DNA of 64,000 nucleotides from Aminobacter ciceronei (GTDB taxonomy: Bacteria; Pseudomonadota; Alphaproteobacteria; Rhizobiales; Rhizobiaceae). Under the pieces are notes generated by a model. That model worked only from the letters and a program-made list of their open reading frames with translations. It was not told where the DNA came from and searched no databases. The stretch covers positions 1 to 64,000 of the forward strand of contig NZ_JACJHY010000004.1 of the NCBI RefSeq assembly GCF_014138625.1, given 5' to 3'. A program made the translations under genes and the position numbers. Shown piece by piece: positions 25,288 to 33,480 of this stretch. The stretch's first letter is position 1; each line of letters opens with the position of its first letter.

Positions 25288-26640
25288 TCAGGCCTCGAGG
25301 CACTGCATGCGGCGCGAATGGCGGGCATGCTCCCGCAGCACGTCGCCGAGTTCGGCCATGACCGGACGGCAGTCCTCGACAAGCACCTTGCCTGCGACGA
25401 CGGTGGTGCCGGCAACGGCAGGGCCGCAGCGCAGCCAGGCCTCGACCGGATCGCTATGGGCGCCGGCAAGCGCCACGTCCGACATGCTCCAGACGACAAG
25501 GTCGGCACAGGCGCCCGGCCTGAGATGGCCGATCTCATCCTCCCAGCCGAGACAGGCAGCACCGCCGCGCGTCGCGATGTCGAGTGCATCGCGCGCCGAC
25601 ATCGAATGCGGGCCGTTGCGATAGCGTCCGAGCAACAGCGCCGTGCGCGCCTCCAGCCACATCGACGCATGGTCGGTCGAAGCCGAGCCATCGCAGCCAA
25701 GGCCGACGCGCATGCCGCGGGCGCGCAGCCCCATGGCGTCGGCCGAGCCGCCGCCGATCAGCATGTTCGAACAGGGGCACTGGGTGGCGCAGACGCCGGC
25801 ATGTGCGAGGCGTCCGATCTCGGCATCAGTCGGATAGATGAAATGCGCGACCCAGGAGCGCTTGCTGGCCCAGCCGACACGCTCGAAATATTCGGTCGGC
25901 GTACAGCCATAGACCTCGGCGCAATATCTGTCCTCCTCGGGGTCCTCGGCGAGGTGGGTGTGCAGCCTGAGATCATATTTGTCGGCCAGCCGCGCCGATT
26001 CCGACATGATCCGCTCGGTCACGGAGAACAACGAGCACGGCGCGAGCGCCACGCGCGTCATCGCGCCCGGCCCGGCATCGTGGTAGCTCTCCACCAGCCG
26101 GATGCTGTCTTCGAGGATGTCGTCCTCGCGCTGCACCACCGAGGCAGGCGGCAGGCCGCCATCCTCGACCGAGCGCGTCATCGACCCGCGTGTCGCATAG
26201 AAACGGAAGCCGATGTCGGTGCTGGCGCGGATCTGGGCATCGATCAGCCTGGGCCTGGGATGGACATACATGTGGTCCATCGAGGTGGTGCAGCCGCCCA
26301 TCAAAAGCTCGGTCATCGCGACATAGGTGGAGGCATAGACCGATTCCTCGGTCAGCCCGGCCCACATCGGGTAGAGCCCGGTCAGCCACTCGAACAGCGA
26401 ACCGTTGGTCACCGGCGCGTAGGACCGCGTCAGGTTCTGGTACATGTGGTGGTGGGCGTTTATCAGGCCCGGCGTGACCAGCCGGCCACGCGCCGAGATG
26501 GTCTTTGCGGCGACCGGCTCGTCGCCGGCCTTGCCCACGGAATGGACTCTCTTGTCTTTGACGGCGATCCAGCCGTCGGCGATTTCCCAGCCGCGATCGA
26601 CATACACATATGCGTCACGCACGAGCAGGTCTACGGACAT
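25288..26640 (-). CDS. Amidohydrolase, 8-oxoguanine deaminase / hydroxytriazine hydrolase type
   Basis: A 450-aa metal-dependent amidohydrolase of the TrzA/AtzB/8-oxoguanine deaminase group. Metal ligands are visible: H63 and H65 in PGLINAHHHMYQNL, the HTHLAED histidine, and the aspartate in GCDGSASTDHAS. A substrate-loop stretch NLTRSYAPVTNGSLFEWL follows the first metal site. The probable reaction is hydrolytic deamination of a purine (8-oxoguanine to urate is known in this family) or a triazine. Pairing with an NCS2 permease supports purine salvage. It has an unusually long upstream region. Confidence 0.85.
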   Translation of the reverse strand: MSVDLLVRDAYVYVDRGWEIADGWIAVKDKRVHSVGKAGDEPVAAKTISARGRLVTPGLINAHHHMYQNLTRSYAPVTNGSLFEWLTGLYPMWAGLTEESVYASTYVAMTELLMGGCTTSMDHMYVHPRPRLIDAQIRASTDIGFRFYATRGSMTRSVEDGGLPPASVVQREDDILEDSIRLVESYHDAGPGAMTRVALAPCSLFSVTERIMSESARLADKYDLRLHTHLAEDPEEDRYCAEVYGCTPTEYFERVGWASKRSWVAHFIYPTDAEIGRLAHAGVCATQCPCSNMLIGGGSADAMGLRARGMRVGLGCDGSASTDHASMWLEARTALLLGRYRNGPHSMSARDALDIATRGGAACLGWEDEIGHLRPGACADLVVWSMSDVALAGAHSDPVEAWLRCGPAVAGTTVVAGKVLVEDCRPVMAELGDVLREHARHSRRMQCLEA

Positions 26641-26919
26641 GCAGCTTCTCCAGGTCGGTTCTCATTCACTCCGACGCAGCTGGTTGTCAGCTTCGTCGCG
26701 CTATGAGCCCTGTCCCTGGAATTGCGAGTTCCGGATCGTCATCGACTGGTAGGTTGAGCGGGCTGCTCTGATCATGCTGTGCGGGAGATTGCCTTGTCGC
26801 GGCATCTCTCCCCGCCTGAGCGAAAGCTCGCGCGCTCGCATCATCAGGCAGGCCGATGCAAACGCAGATTTGCCTTCCTGTCAAATTATTTTCACATCAG
26901 GAACCGACGCGCAAAATCC
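26641..26919 (-). promoter_or_regulatory. Long structured leader and promoter of the amidohydrolase-permease operon
   Basis: On the minus strand a perfect -35 TTGACA (26879-26884) is followed after 17 bases by TTGCAT (26856-26861), a weak -10. Transcription from here would leave a leader of about 210 nt. The leader contains a stem GCGGGAGA (26781-26788) / TCTCCCCGC (26807-26815) with an inner GCC/GGC helix. A leader of this length before purine genes invites a riboswitch search, but I cannot match it to a named class. No protein-coding gene is supported here. Confidence 0.4.
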
Positions 26920-28134
26920 CTAGCCGCCCGAACGGGTCTTGAGGATCGCCGAATAGCGTGGGTCGAAGGCGCGGCCGATCGGCTCGGCGGCGGCGCCAAG
27001 AGCGATCGACCAGGGGTCGGTGATGCCGAGCTGCAGGCGCGGCAAGGTCCGCCCTGGGCGATTGGCGATCGACAGCGGCAGCGGCAGCATCGCCTCGACG
27101 ATCAGACGGGCCAGGGCCTCGGGCGCGCCACTGGTCAGGATCACCGTCTCCGGGTCGAAAAGCGTTTCGATGAGCTGGACACTCCAGCGCAGATCCATGG
27201 CCGCGTCCCTGACCCAGGCGACCAGCGCCGGGTCTTCGGCCAGGGCCAGCGCCGCGACATGGTCGTAGAGGCCGGTTTCGGACGGGTCGAGCTCCAGCTG
27301 CTGGTAGAGCGAGGCCAGCGAGGCCCGATGCTCGAGCACCGCACCGTCGCTGCCGCGCGGCGACAGCAGCGCCATGCCGATTTCGCCGGCATTGCCGCTG
27401 CCGCCCCGGTAGAGCTCGCCATTGAGGATCAGGCCGGCGCCGATGCCGTAGCCGACATAGAGGCAGACGGCGTGATCGAGCCCATGCGCGGCGCCCACCA
27501 TGCGCTCGGCGATGGCGCAGGCGGCGGAGTCGTTCTGCAGGCTGATGTCGAGGCCGGTGCCGGCGGCTAGCGTCTCCAGCAGCGGATATTTCTGCCAGGC
27601 CGGCATCATCCACTTGTTGTCGCCGAACTCCTCCAGCCCGAACGGACCGGGCATGGCGACACCCAGGCCGACGATGCGCTTTTCGGATAGCGCCGAGATC
27701 GCGGCGAGGTCGCGCCTGATGCTCTCGACCACGCCGAGAATGATTTTGACGCCGCCATGCGGATCGTCGGGCGGCAGCTTGGCCTCGGCGCGCACCAGAA
27801 CCGTGCCGACAAGGTCGACGGCGACGGCGCGGGTCAGGTGGCGGTCGATCTGCAGGCCGATGGCAAAGGCGCCTTCGGGCACCAGACGGTAAGGCGTCGA
27901 GGGCTGGCCCCTGCCCTTTCTCACCGCGTCGAGCGAGACGACGAAACCGTCGCGTTCCAGCTCCTCGATGATGTTGGACACGGCCTGCTTGGTCAGCTGC
28001 GTCGCCCGCGCCAGGTCGGCCCGCGACAGCGCTCCGTTGAGCCGCAACGCGTCCATCATGACACGGCGATTGTGGGCGCTGGTGCCCTCCTGGTTGGTGC
28101 CGCTGGTGGCGCGGATCGGGCTGATGTCGCTCAA
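26920..28134 (-). CDS. ROK-family transcriptional repressor
   Basis: A 404-aa NagC/XylR-type protein. The N-terminal helix-turn-helix is preceded by the usual GTSAHNRR box and includes LSRADLARATQLTKQAVSNI. A ROK sugar-binding/kinase-like domain follows (GIGAGLILNGELYRGGSGNA). The start is probably TTG 28134, supported by AGAGGGG seven bases upstream; the next ATG would delete part of the conserved N-terminus. It is divergent from the sugar ABC operon with a palindromic operator between, so it very likely represses that operon and responds to the imported sugar or its phosphate. Confidence 0.9.
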   Translation of the reverse strand: MSDISPIRATSGTNQEGTSAHNRRVMMDALRLNGALSRADLARATQLTKQAVSNIIEELERDGFVVSLDAVRKGRGQPSTPYRLVPEGAFAIGLQIDRHLTRAVAVDLVGTVLVRAEAKLPPDDPHGGVKIILGVVESIRRDLAAISALSEKRIVGLGVAMPGPFGLEEFGDNKWMMPAWQKYPLLETLAAGTGLDISLQNDSAACAIAERMVGAAHGLDHAVCLYVGYGIGAGLILNGELYRGGSGNAGEIGMALLSPRGSDGAVLEHRASLASLYQQLELDPSETGLYDHVAALALAEDPALVAWVRDAAMDLRWSVQLIETLFDPETVILTSGAPEALARLIVEAMLPLPLSIANRPGRTLPRLQLGITDPWSIALGAAAEPIGRAFDPRYSAILKTRSGG

Positions 28135-28175
28135 CTGTTTTCCCCTCTTGACTCCAATGATAATTGCAGAAGTAA

Positions 28176-28196
28176 TAAGTCAAGTCAGTTGACTTA
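28176..28196. promoter_or_regulatory. Palindromic operator of the ROK regulator
   Basis: TAAGTCAA (28176-28183) and TTGACTTA (28189-28196) are perfect 8-bp inverted arms with a five-base spacer GTCAG, 42 bp from the ROK start. The right arm contains TTGACT, a possible -35 of the sugar operon, so bound repressor would cover it. Role inferred from position and symmetry. Confidence 0.65.
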
Positions 28197-28200
28197 ATAA

Positions 28201-28249
28201 GGAACCGCGAGAGTTCCAGGGAACCAAAGGCGGCTGGAGCCGCCGCATT
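28201..28249 (+). terminator. Leader hairpins with terminator-like T-run, possible attenuator
   Basis: Just downstream of the ROK operator lie GGAAC-N7-GTTCC (28201-28217) and GGCGGCT-GG-AGCCGCC (28229-28244). The second is followed by GCATTTTT. It is oriented as a plus-strand intrinsic terminator 120 bp before the SBP gene, with no gene before it to terminate. Attenuation of the sugar operon, or the end of a short leader RNA, is plausible. Confidence 0.5.
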
Positions 28250-28371
28250 TTTCGACCAGGACAGCCGCTTGCGACAGATCGCGAGGCCAAGGCCCCGTGC
28301 TTTCCCAGGCGAGACGGCAGCGTGACGCGCGCCGCCGGACGGATTTGCATAAGTCAAAAATGGAGGATCAA

Positions 28372-29607
28372 ATGTTGAAATCGATTAGCAGGACATTGCT
28401 CGGCGCGGCTTTCGTCGGCGGCGCCTTCATGCCTCATGCCTTTGCCGAAACCTCGATCAACGCGCTGTTCATGGCCCAGGCGGCCTATAGCGAGGCCGAC
28501 GTGCGGGCGATGACTGAAGCCTTCAGCAAGGCCAATCCCGACATCAAGGTCAATCTCGAATTCGTGCCTTACGAAGGCCTGCACGACAAGACAGTGCTGG
28601 CCCAGGGGTCGGGCGGCTACGACGTGGTGCTGTTCGACGTCATCTGGCCGGCCGAATATGCCTCCAACAATGTGCTCGTCGACGTCTCCGCGCGCATCAC
28701 CGAGGAGATGAAGAAGGGTGTGCTTCCAGGCGCCTGGACCACCGTCACCTATGACGGCAAGTCTTACGGCATGCCGTGGATTCTCGACACCAAGTACCTG
28801 TTCTACAACAAGGAAATCCTTGAAAAGGCCGGCATCAAGAGCCCGCCCAAGACCTGGGACGAACTGGCCGAGCAGGCCAAGATCATCAAGGACAAGGGCC
28901 TGCTGGCAACGCCGATCTCGTGGAGCTGGTCGCAGGCGGAAGCGGCGATCTGCGACTACACCACTTTGGTCAGCGCCTATGGCGGCGACTTCATCAAGGA
29001 CGGCAAGCCGGCCTTCCAGAGCGGCGGCGGGCTCGATGCGCTGAACTACATGGTGACGAGCTACAGCTCGGGCCTGACCAACCCGAACTCCAAGGAGTTC
29101 CTCGAAGAGGACGTGCGCAAGGTGTTCCAGAACGGCGAAGCCGCCTTCGCGCTCAACTGGACCTACATGTACAACATGGCCAACGACCCCAAGGACAGCA
29201 AGGTCGCGGGCAAGGTCGGCGTCGTGCCGGCGCCGGGCGTTGCGGGCAAAAGCGAGGTCTCGGCGGTCAACGGCTCGATGGGCCTCGGCATCACCACAGC
29301 CAGCAAGCATCCCGAGGAAGCCTGGAAGTTCATCACCTTCATGACCTCGCAGCAAACCCAGAACCAGTATGCAAAGCTCTCTCTGCCGATCTGGGCCTCG
29401 TCCTATGACGATCCTGAAGTGACCAAGGGCCAGGAAGAGCTGATCGCCGCTGCCAAGCTCGGCCTTGCGGCGATGTATCCGCGCCCGACGACGCCGAAAT
29501 ACCAGGAGCTGTCGACGGCGCTGCAGCAGGCGATCCAGGAATCGCTGCTCGGCCAGGCAAAGCCCGAAGACGCGCTCAAGAGCGCTGCCGAAAACAGCGG
29601 TCTCTAA
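28372..29607 (+). CDS. Sugar ABC substrate-binding protein (family 1, CUT1 type)
   Basis: A 411-aa periplasmic binding protein with a Sec signal peptide (MLKSISRTLLGAAFVGGAFM, cleavage probably after HAFA). Typical family-1 elements are FSKANPDIKVNLEFVPYEGL, YGMPWILDTKYLFYNKEIL and an alpha/beta lobe ending in AWKFITFMTS. GGAGGA lies four bases before the ATG. It is the first gene of a six-gene operon. The carbohydrate is not identifiable by sequence; the SIS and PfkB partners point to an amino-sugar or glycated compound. Confidence 0.9.
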   Translation: MLKSISRTLLGAAFVGGAFMPHAFAETSINALFMAQAAYSEADVRAMTEAFSKANPDIKVNLEFVPYEGLHDKTVLAQGSGGYDVVLFDVIWPAEYASNNVLVDVSARITEEMKKGVLPGAWTTVTYDGKSYGMPWILDTKYLFYNKEILEKAGIKSPPKTWDELAEQAKIIKDKGLLATPISWSWSQAEAAICDYTTLVSAYGGDFIKDGKPAFQSGGGLDALNYMVTSYSSGLTNPNSKEFLEEDVRKVFQNGEAAFALNWTYMYNMANDPKDSKVAGKVGVVPAPGVAGKSEVSAVNGSMGLGITTASKHPEEAWKFITFMTSQQTQNQYAKLSLPIWASSYDDPEVTKGQEELIAAAKLGLAAMYPRPTTPKYQELSTALQQAIQESLLGQAKPEDALKSAAENSGL

Positions 29608-29625
29608 GCTTTACTGCCCCAAACT

Positions 29626-29776
29626 CCGGGCCGCTCCGGCGGCCCGGCCCTTTCGTTTTCTGGGCGGGTCCGACCGCCCCGCCCTTTCGGTTCAAGTCAC
29701 TTCTGGGCCGCTCCGGCGGCCCGGTCCTTTGGTTTCAAATGATTTCCGGACGGCGCCGGTCGCCCGGCCCTTTCGT
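29626..29776. repeat. Four tandem GC-rich hairpin units between SBP and permease genes
   Basis: Four units of about 40 bp, each a GC-rich stem followed by a short pyrimidine tail close to CCCTTTCGTT. Stems are at 29626-29647 (CCGGGCCG/CGGCCCGG), 29662-29679 (GGGCGG/CCGCCC), 29705-29722 (GGGCCG/CGGCCC) and 29746-29767 (imperfect). Such structures after a binding-protein gene commonly block 3' decay and partly terminate, giving more SBP than permease. Four diverged copies in a row is unusual. Confidence 0.7.
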
Positions 29777-29798
29777 TCCAACTGAAAAGAGTCGCCTC

Positions 29799-30683
29799 AT
29801 GTCGGGCTCATGGATGACGACCCGGGCATGGCTGCTGATGCTGCCGCTGCTCGCGGTCATGATATCAGTCATCGGCTGGCCCCTCGTCGACACGGTTCGC
29901 CTGTCCTTCACCGACGCCAGGCTCGTCGGCACCGAGGGCAGCTTCGTCGGCCTCGACAACTACGCCAGGATGCTGTCCGGCGCGAACTTCCAGCGCACGC
30001 TTGTGACCACGACATGGTTCGCGGTCATCTCGGTGGCGGCGGAGATGGTGCTCGGCGTGCTCGCCGCCCTGCTCTTGAACCAGCAGTTTTACGGCCGCAC
30101 CGTGCTGCGTGCGCTGATGATCCTGCCCTGGGCGCTGCCGACAGTGGTCAACGCCACGCTGTGGCGGCTGATCTACAATCCCGAATATGGCGCATTGAAC
30201 GCGGCACTGACCCAAGCAGGCCTGCTCGACGCCTACCGCTCCTGGCTCGGCGAGCCCAACACCGCGCTGGCAGCGCTGATCGTCGCCGACTGCTGGAAGA
30301 ACTTTCCGCTCGTCGCCCTCATTGCCCTTGCAGCCTTGCAGGCTGTGCCGCGCGACATCACCGCGGCATCGATGGTCGACGGCGCCGGGCCGATCGCGCG
30401 CTTCCGTTTCGTCATCCTGCCCTATCTCGTCGGCCCGCTTCTGGTGGCACTGGTGCTGCGCACCATCGAGGCCTTCAAGGTGTTCGACATCATCTGGGTG
30501 ATGACGCGCGGCGGGCCGGCCAATTCGACGCGCACGCTGTCGATCCTGGTCTATCAGGAGGCGTTTTCGTTCCAGCGCGCCGGCTCGGGCGCGTCGCTGG
30601 CGCTGATCGTCACCTTGCTGGTCACCGTGCTGGCCGTCGCCTATGCGGCCCTTGTCAGGAAAGCTGCGGGGAGTGCGAGCTGA
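29799..30683 (+). CDS. Sugar ABC transporter permease 1 (UgpA/MalF-like)
   Basis: A 294-aa inner-membrane permease with about six hydrophobic segments. The EAA motif is near ITAASMVDGAGPIARFRFVI (A-S-x-x-D-G-A-G). The extended segment after the first helix (FTDARLVGTEGSFVGLDNYA) is usual for CUT1 permeases. ATG 29799 follows the last hairpin unit. The stop overlaps the start of permease 2 by one base (TGATG). Confidence 0.9.
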   Translation: MSGSWMTTRAWLLMLPLLAVMISVIGWPLVDTVRLSFTDARLVGTEGSFVGLDNYARMLSGANFQRTLVTTTWFAVISVAAEMVLGVLAALLLNQQFYGRTVLRALMILPWALPTVVNATLWRLIYNPEYGALNAALTQAGLLDAYRSWLGEPNTALAALIVADCWKNFPLVALIALAALQAVPRDITAASMVDGAGPIARFRFVILPYLVGPLLVALVLRTIEAFKVFDIIWVMTRGGPANSTRTLSILVYQEAFSFQRAGSGASLALIVTLLVTVLAVAYAALVRKAAGSAS

Positions 30684-31528
30684 TGGAACGCAGGAGCCTG
30701 GCTTTCACCATCTTCATCCATGCCGCAGCGCTGCTTCTGGCGGTCGTCATCCTGGCGCCGGTGCTGTGGCTGTTCGTCATGAGCATCTCGCCGACGGCCG
30801 ACCTGTCGGCCAAGCCGTTGCGCTGGTGGCCCGCGGAGGTCGACTTTTCCCGTTACGCCTTGCTGCTTTCATCAGTCGAAAACAGCGCCGGCGCCGCCTT
30901 CACGGCCTCCCTCTGGAATAGCCTTAAGATCGCCGGCATGGCGACGATTGCAGCGATTGCGCTTGCCATCCCGGCCGGCTGGGCGGTGTCGCGCACGCCT
31001 CAGGTCGGCTGGTCGCTGTCGATGGTGATCGCCACCTACATGTTGCCGCCGGTGGCGCTCGCCGTGCCGCTCTATATGGGCCTGGCCTATTTCGGCATGC
31101 TCAACAACATTTTCGGCCTGGCGCTGGTCTATCTCACCATCCTCGCCCCCTTCACCACCTGGCTGATGAAATCGGGCTTCGATGCCATCCCGCGCGAGAT
31201 CGAAGCATCCGCGATGATCGACGGCGCCAGCCTGTTCCAGACGCTGCGCATCATCACCTTGCCGCTGGCAGCACCCGTTGTCGCGACGTCGGCACTGTTT
31301 GCGCTGCTCCTGGCCTGGGACGAGTTCTTCTATGCGCTGCTGTTTACCTCCGACCTGCGCGCCAAGACGCTGACGGTCGCCATCGCCGACCTCGCCGGAG
31401 GCCGCGTCTCGGATTACGGTCTGATTGCCACCGCAGGCGTGCTGGCTGCCCTGCCGCCGGTGCTGATCGGGCTCGTCATGCAGCGTGCCCTGATTTCGGG
31501 CCTGACCAGCGGCGGCGTGAAAGGATGA
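30683..31528 (+). CDS. Sugar ABC transporter permease 2 (UgpE/MalG-like)
   Basis: A 281-aa inner-membrane permease, about six hydrophobic segments, with the EAA loop at EIEASAMIDGASLFQTLRII. It starts within the stop codon of permease 1 and ends overlapping the start of the SIS gene (ATGA), so the whole operon is tightly coupled. The upstream frame remains open but overlaps permease 1 and is not real. Confidence 0.9.
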   Translation: MERRSLAFTIFIHAAALLLAVVILAPVLWLFVMSISPTADLSAKPLRWWPAEVDFSRYALLLSSVENSAGAAFTASLWNSLKIAGMATIAAIALAIPAGWAVSRTPQVGWSLSMVIATYMLPPVALAVPLYMGLAYFGMLNNIFGLALVYLTILAPFTTWLMKSGFDAIPREIEASAMIDGASLFQTLRIITLPLAAPVVATSALFALLLAWDEFFYALLFTSDLRAKTLTVAIADLAGGRVSDYGLIATAGVLAALPPVLIGLVMQRALISGLTSGGVKG

Positions 31529-32550
31529 TGACCATGACCTCACCGAAGCCCAGACCTGCCGGCCTCTTGGCCATCGACCGCGAAATGGCGCGGCAGAATG
31601 GCGACGCCCTGGCGTCCTTCGCCGAAAACGCCGGAATGGCGGCCCGGGTCGCCGCCTCGCTCGAAAGGACCGGCAGGCTGCTGCTGCTCGGCATGGGCGG
31701 CTCGCATGCCGTCGGCCGGGCGGTCGAGCCGCTCTATCGCGCGCTCGGCATCGACGCCATTGCCCTGCCGCTGTCGGAGCAACTCGGCCAGGGGCTCTCG
31801 CTCGATGGCCGCACGGTGATCATGACGTCGCAGTCGGGCGAAAGTGCCGAGGTGCTGCGCTGGTTCACCGAGACGGGCGGCAACAGCGAGACTTTCGGGC
31901 TGACGCTGGAGGCCGGCTCGTTCCTGGCCCGGAAAGCACCTTCGCTGGTCGGCGTCGGCGGCACCGAGCTCGCCTTTGCCGCGACCCGCAGCCTGACGGT
32001 GACGCTTTCGCTTCACCTCGCCATTCTCGCCGCGCTTGGCGAACATCCGGGCGGGGCGCTTGTCGCCCTGCAACTGCCCGAGGTCGTCGATGTTGGTCCC
32101 GCGCTCAAGGCTTTGGCCGATGTCGACACCGTCGTCACCTCGGGCCGGCGCCTGCAGGGCGTTGCCGAGGCGCTGGCGCTTGGCCTGACCGAACTGTCGC
32201 GGCGGCCGTGCTTTTCGCTCGAGGGCGGACAGCTGCGGCACGGGCCGATGGAGATGCTTGGGCCCAACATCGGGGTCGTGCTGTTCCGGGGCAAGGACCC
32301 GACGGCACCGCTTGTCACCGCCATGGCCGTGTCGGCTGTCGAGACCGGTGCTGCCGTCGTCATCTTCGATTCCTCTGATGAGGCGCCGGTGGCGGGCGCG
32401 ACGACCCTTGCCTTCAAGCCGGCAACCGGCATGGACGCCATTTTTGCCATGCTGCCGACAGCCCAGCGGCTGATGATCGCCTTTGCCGATGCCCGTGTCG
32501 ACGACGCCGGCACGCCGGTGCGTTCGACCAAGATCACGCGGAGCGAATGA
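31525..32550 (+). CDS. SIS-domain sugar isomerase / deglycase (FrlB/AgaS/GlmS-like)
   Basis: A 341-aa cytoplasmic protein with two sugar-isomerase domains. The first has LLLLGMGGSHAVGRAVEPLY and VIMTSQSGESAEVLRWF (S-x-S-G-E phosphosugar loop). The second contains ALGLTELSRRPCFSLEGGQL followed by RHGPMEM, the catalytic histidine region of GlmS/AgaS/FrlB relatives. It probably acts on a phosphorylated amino-sugar or fructosamine made by the adjacent PfkB kinase, releasing amine or isomerising the sugar (inference). Confidence 0.85.
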   Translation: MMTMTSPKPRPAGLLAIDREMARQNGDALASFAENAGMAARVAASLERTGRLLLLGMGGSHAVGRAVEPLYRALGIDAIALPLSEQLGQGLSLDGRTVIMTSQSGESAEVLRWFTETGGNSETFGLTLEAGSFLARKAPSLVGVGGTELAFAATRSLTVTLSLHLAILAALGEHPGGALVALQLPEVVDVGPALKALADVDTVVTSGRRLQGVAEALALGLTELSRRPCFSLEGGQLRHGPMEMLGPNIGVVLFRGKDPTAPLVTAMAVSAVETGAAVVIFDSSDEAPVAGATTLAFKPATGMDAIFAMLPTAQRLMIAFADARVDDAGTPVRSTKITRSE

Positions 32551-33480
32551 ATGCGTCCGCTTGCTGTCATCGGCAACGTCAATGTCGACCTCATCCTGGG
32601 GCCGACAGCACCCTGGCCGAGGGCAGGAACGGAGATCATCGTCGACCATGACGAGTTGCGGGTCGGCGGCCAGGCGGGCAACAGCGCGCTTGCCTGGGAT
32701 GCGCTCGGCGTCGACTTCGAGATATCAGCCAATGTCGGCAACGACCAGTTCGGCCTGTGGCTGCGCGACGCCTTCGGCGATCGGGCCGCCAGATGGCCTG
32801 TTACTGCCGAGCGCACGACGCTTTCGGTCGGCATCACCCATCCCGACGGCGAACGCACCTTCTTCACCACCCATGGCCACCTGCCCCGCTTTAGCCTGGC
32901 CGATGTGTTGTCGGTGCTCGACGGCGCGCAGCTTTCCGGCGGCTACGCCTTGCTCTGTGGTGCGTTCCTGACCACCGAGCTTACGCGCGACTACGACGCC
33001 TTCTTCGACTGGGCGCATGGCCATGGCATCTCGGTCGTGCTCGACACCGGCTGGCCACCCGACGGCTGGACCGAGCACAACTGCGCCTTGACGCGGACAT
33101 GGCTTGCGCATTGCGACTGTGCGTTGCTGAACGAAGTCGAGGCAACGACCCTTGCAGGCCTCGACAGTCCGGCCGAAGCCGCAGTCGCCTTGTGGCGCAG
33201 CATGCCCGAAGGCGCGATCCTGGTCGTCAAATGCGGTCCGGACGGCGCCGTCGCCATCGGTCCCGGCGGCGAACTGGTGTCGGTGAAAGCACCCGTCGTC
33301 ACGGTCATCGACACGATCGGCGCCGGCGACGTCTTCAATGCTGCCTTCCTGGCAGCGCTTGCCGGCGACCGGCCGCTGGCTGCCTGCCTCACCGCGGGCG
33401 TGCAGGTCGCCTCGCGTGCCATTTCCACCTTGCCCCGCCTCTATGGCGGGTTGCCCGAGATCAGGGACGAATTTGCATGA
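32551..33480 (+). CDS. PfkB-family carbohydrate kinase
   Basis: A 309-aa ribokinase-fold kinase. The N-terminal sugar-site segment has GGQAGNSALAWDALG, and the C-terminal ATP/anion-hole signature is DTIGAGDVFNAAFLAAL with the catalytic aspartate in GAGD near residue 256. It starts immediately after the SIS stop and overlaps the next gene (ATGA). It likely phosphorylates the imported sugar derivative before the SIS enzyme acts, as FrlD does with FrlB. The exact substrate is unknown. Confidence 0.88.
   Translation: MRPLAVIGNVNVDLILGPTAPWPRAGTEIIVDHDELRVGGQAGNSALAWDALGVDFEISANVGNDQFGLWLRDAFGDRAARWPVTAERTTLSVGITHPDGERTFFTTHGHLPRFSLADVLSVLDGAQLSGGYALLCGAFLTTELTRDYDAFFDWAHGHGISVVLDTGWPPDGWTEHNCALTRTWLAHCDCALLNEVEATTLAGLDSPAEAAVALWRSMPEGAILVVKCGPDGAVAIGPGGELVSVKAPVVTVIDTIGAGDVFNAAFLAALAGDRPLAACLTAGVQVASRAISTLPRLYGGLPEIRDEFA

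Noticed and set aside
26687-26884. 65-codon minus-strand open frame in the amidohydrolase leader
   Set aside because: It overlaps the predicted promoter and leader stem and has no recognisable domain.
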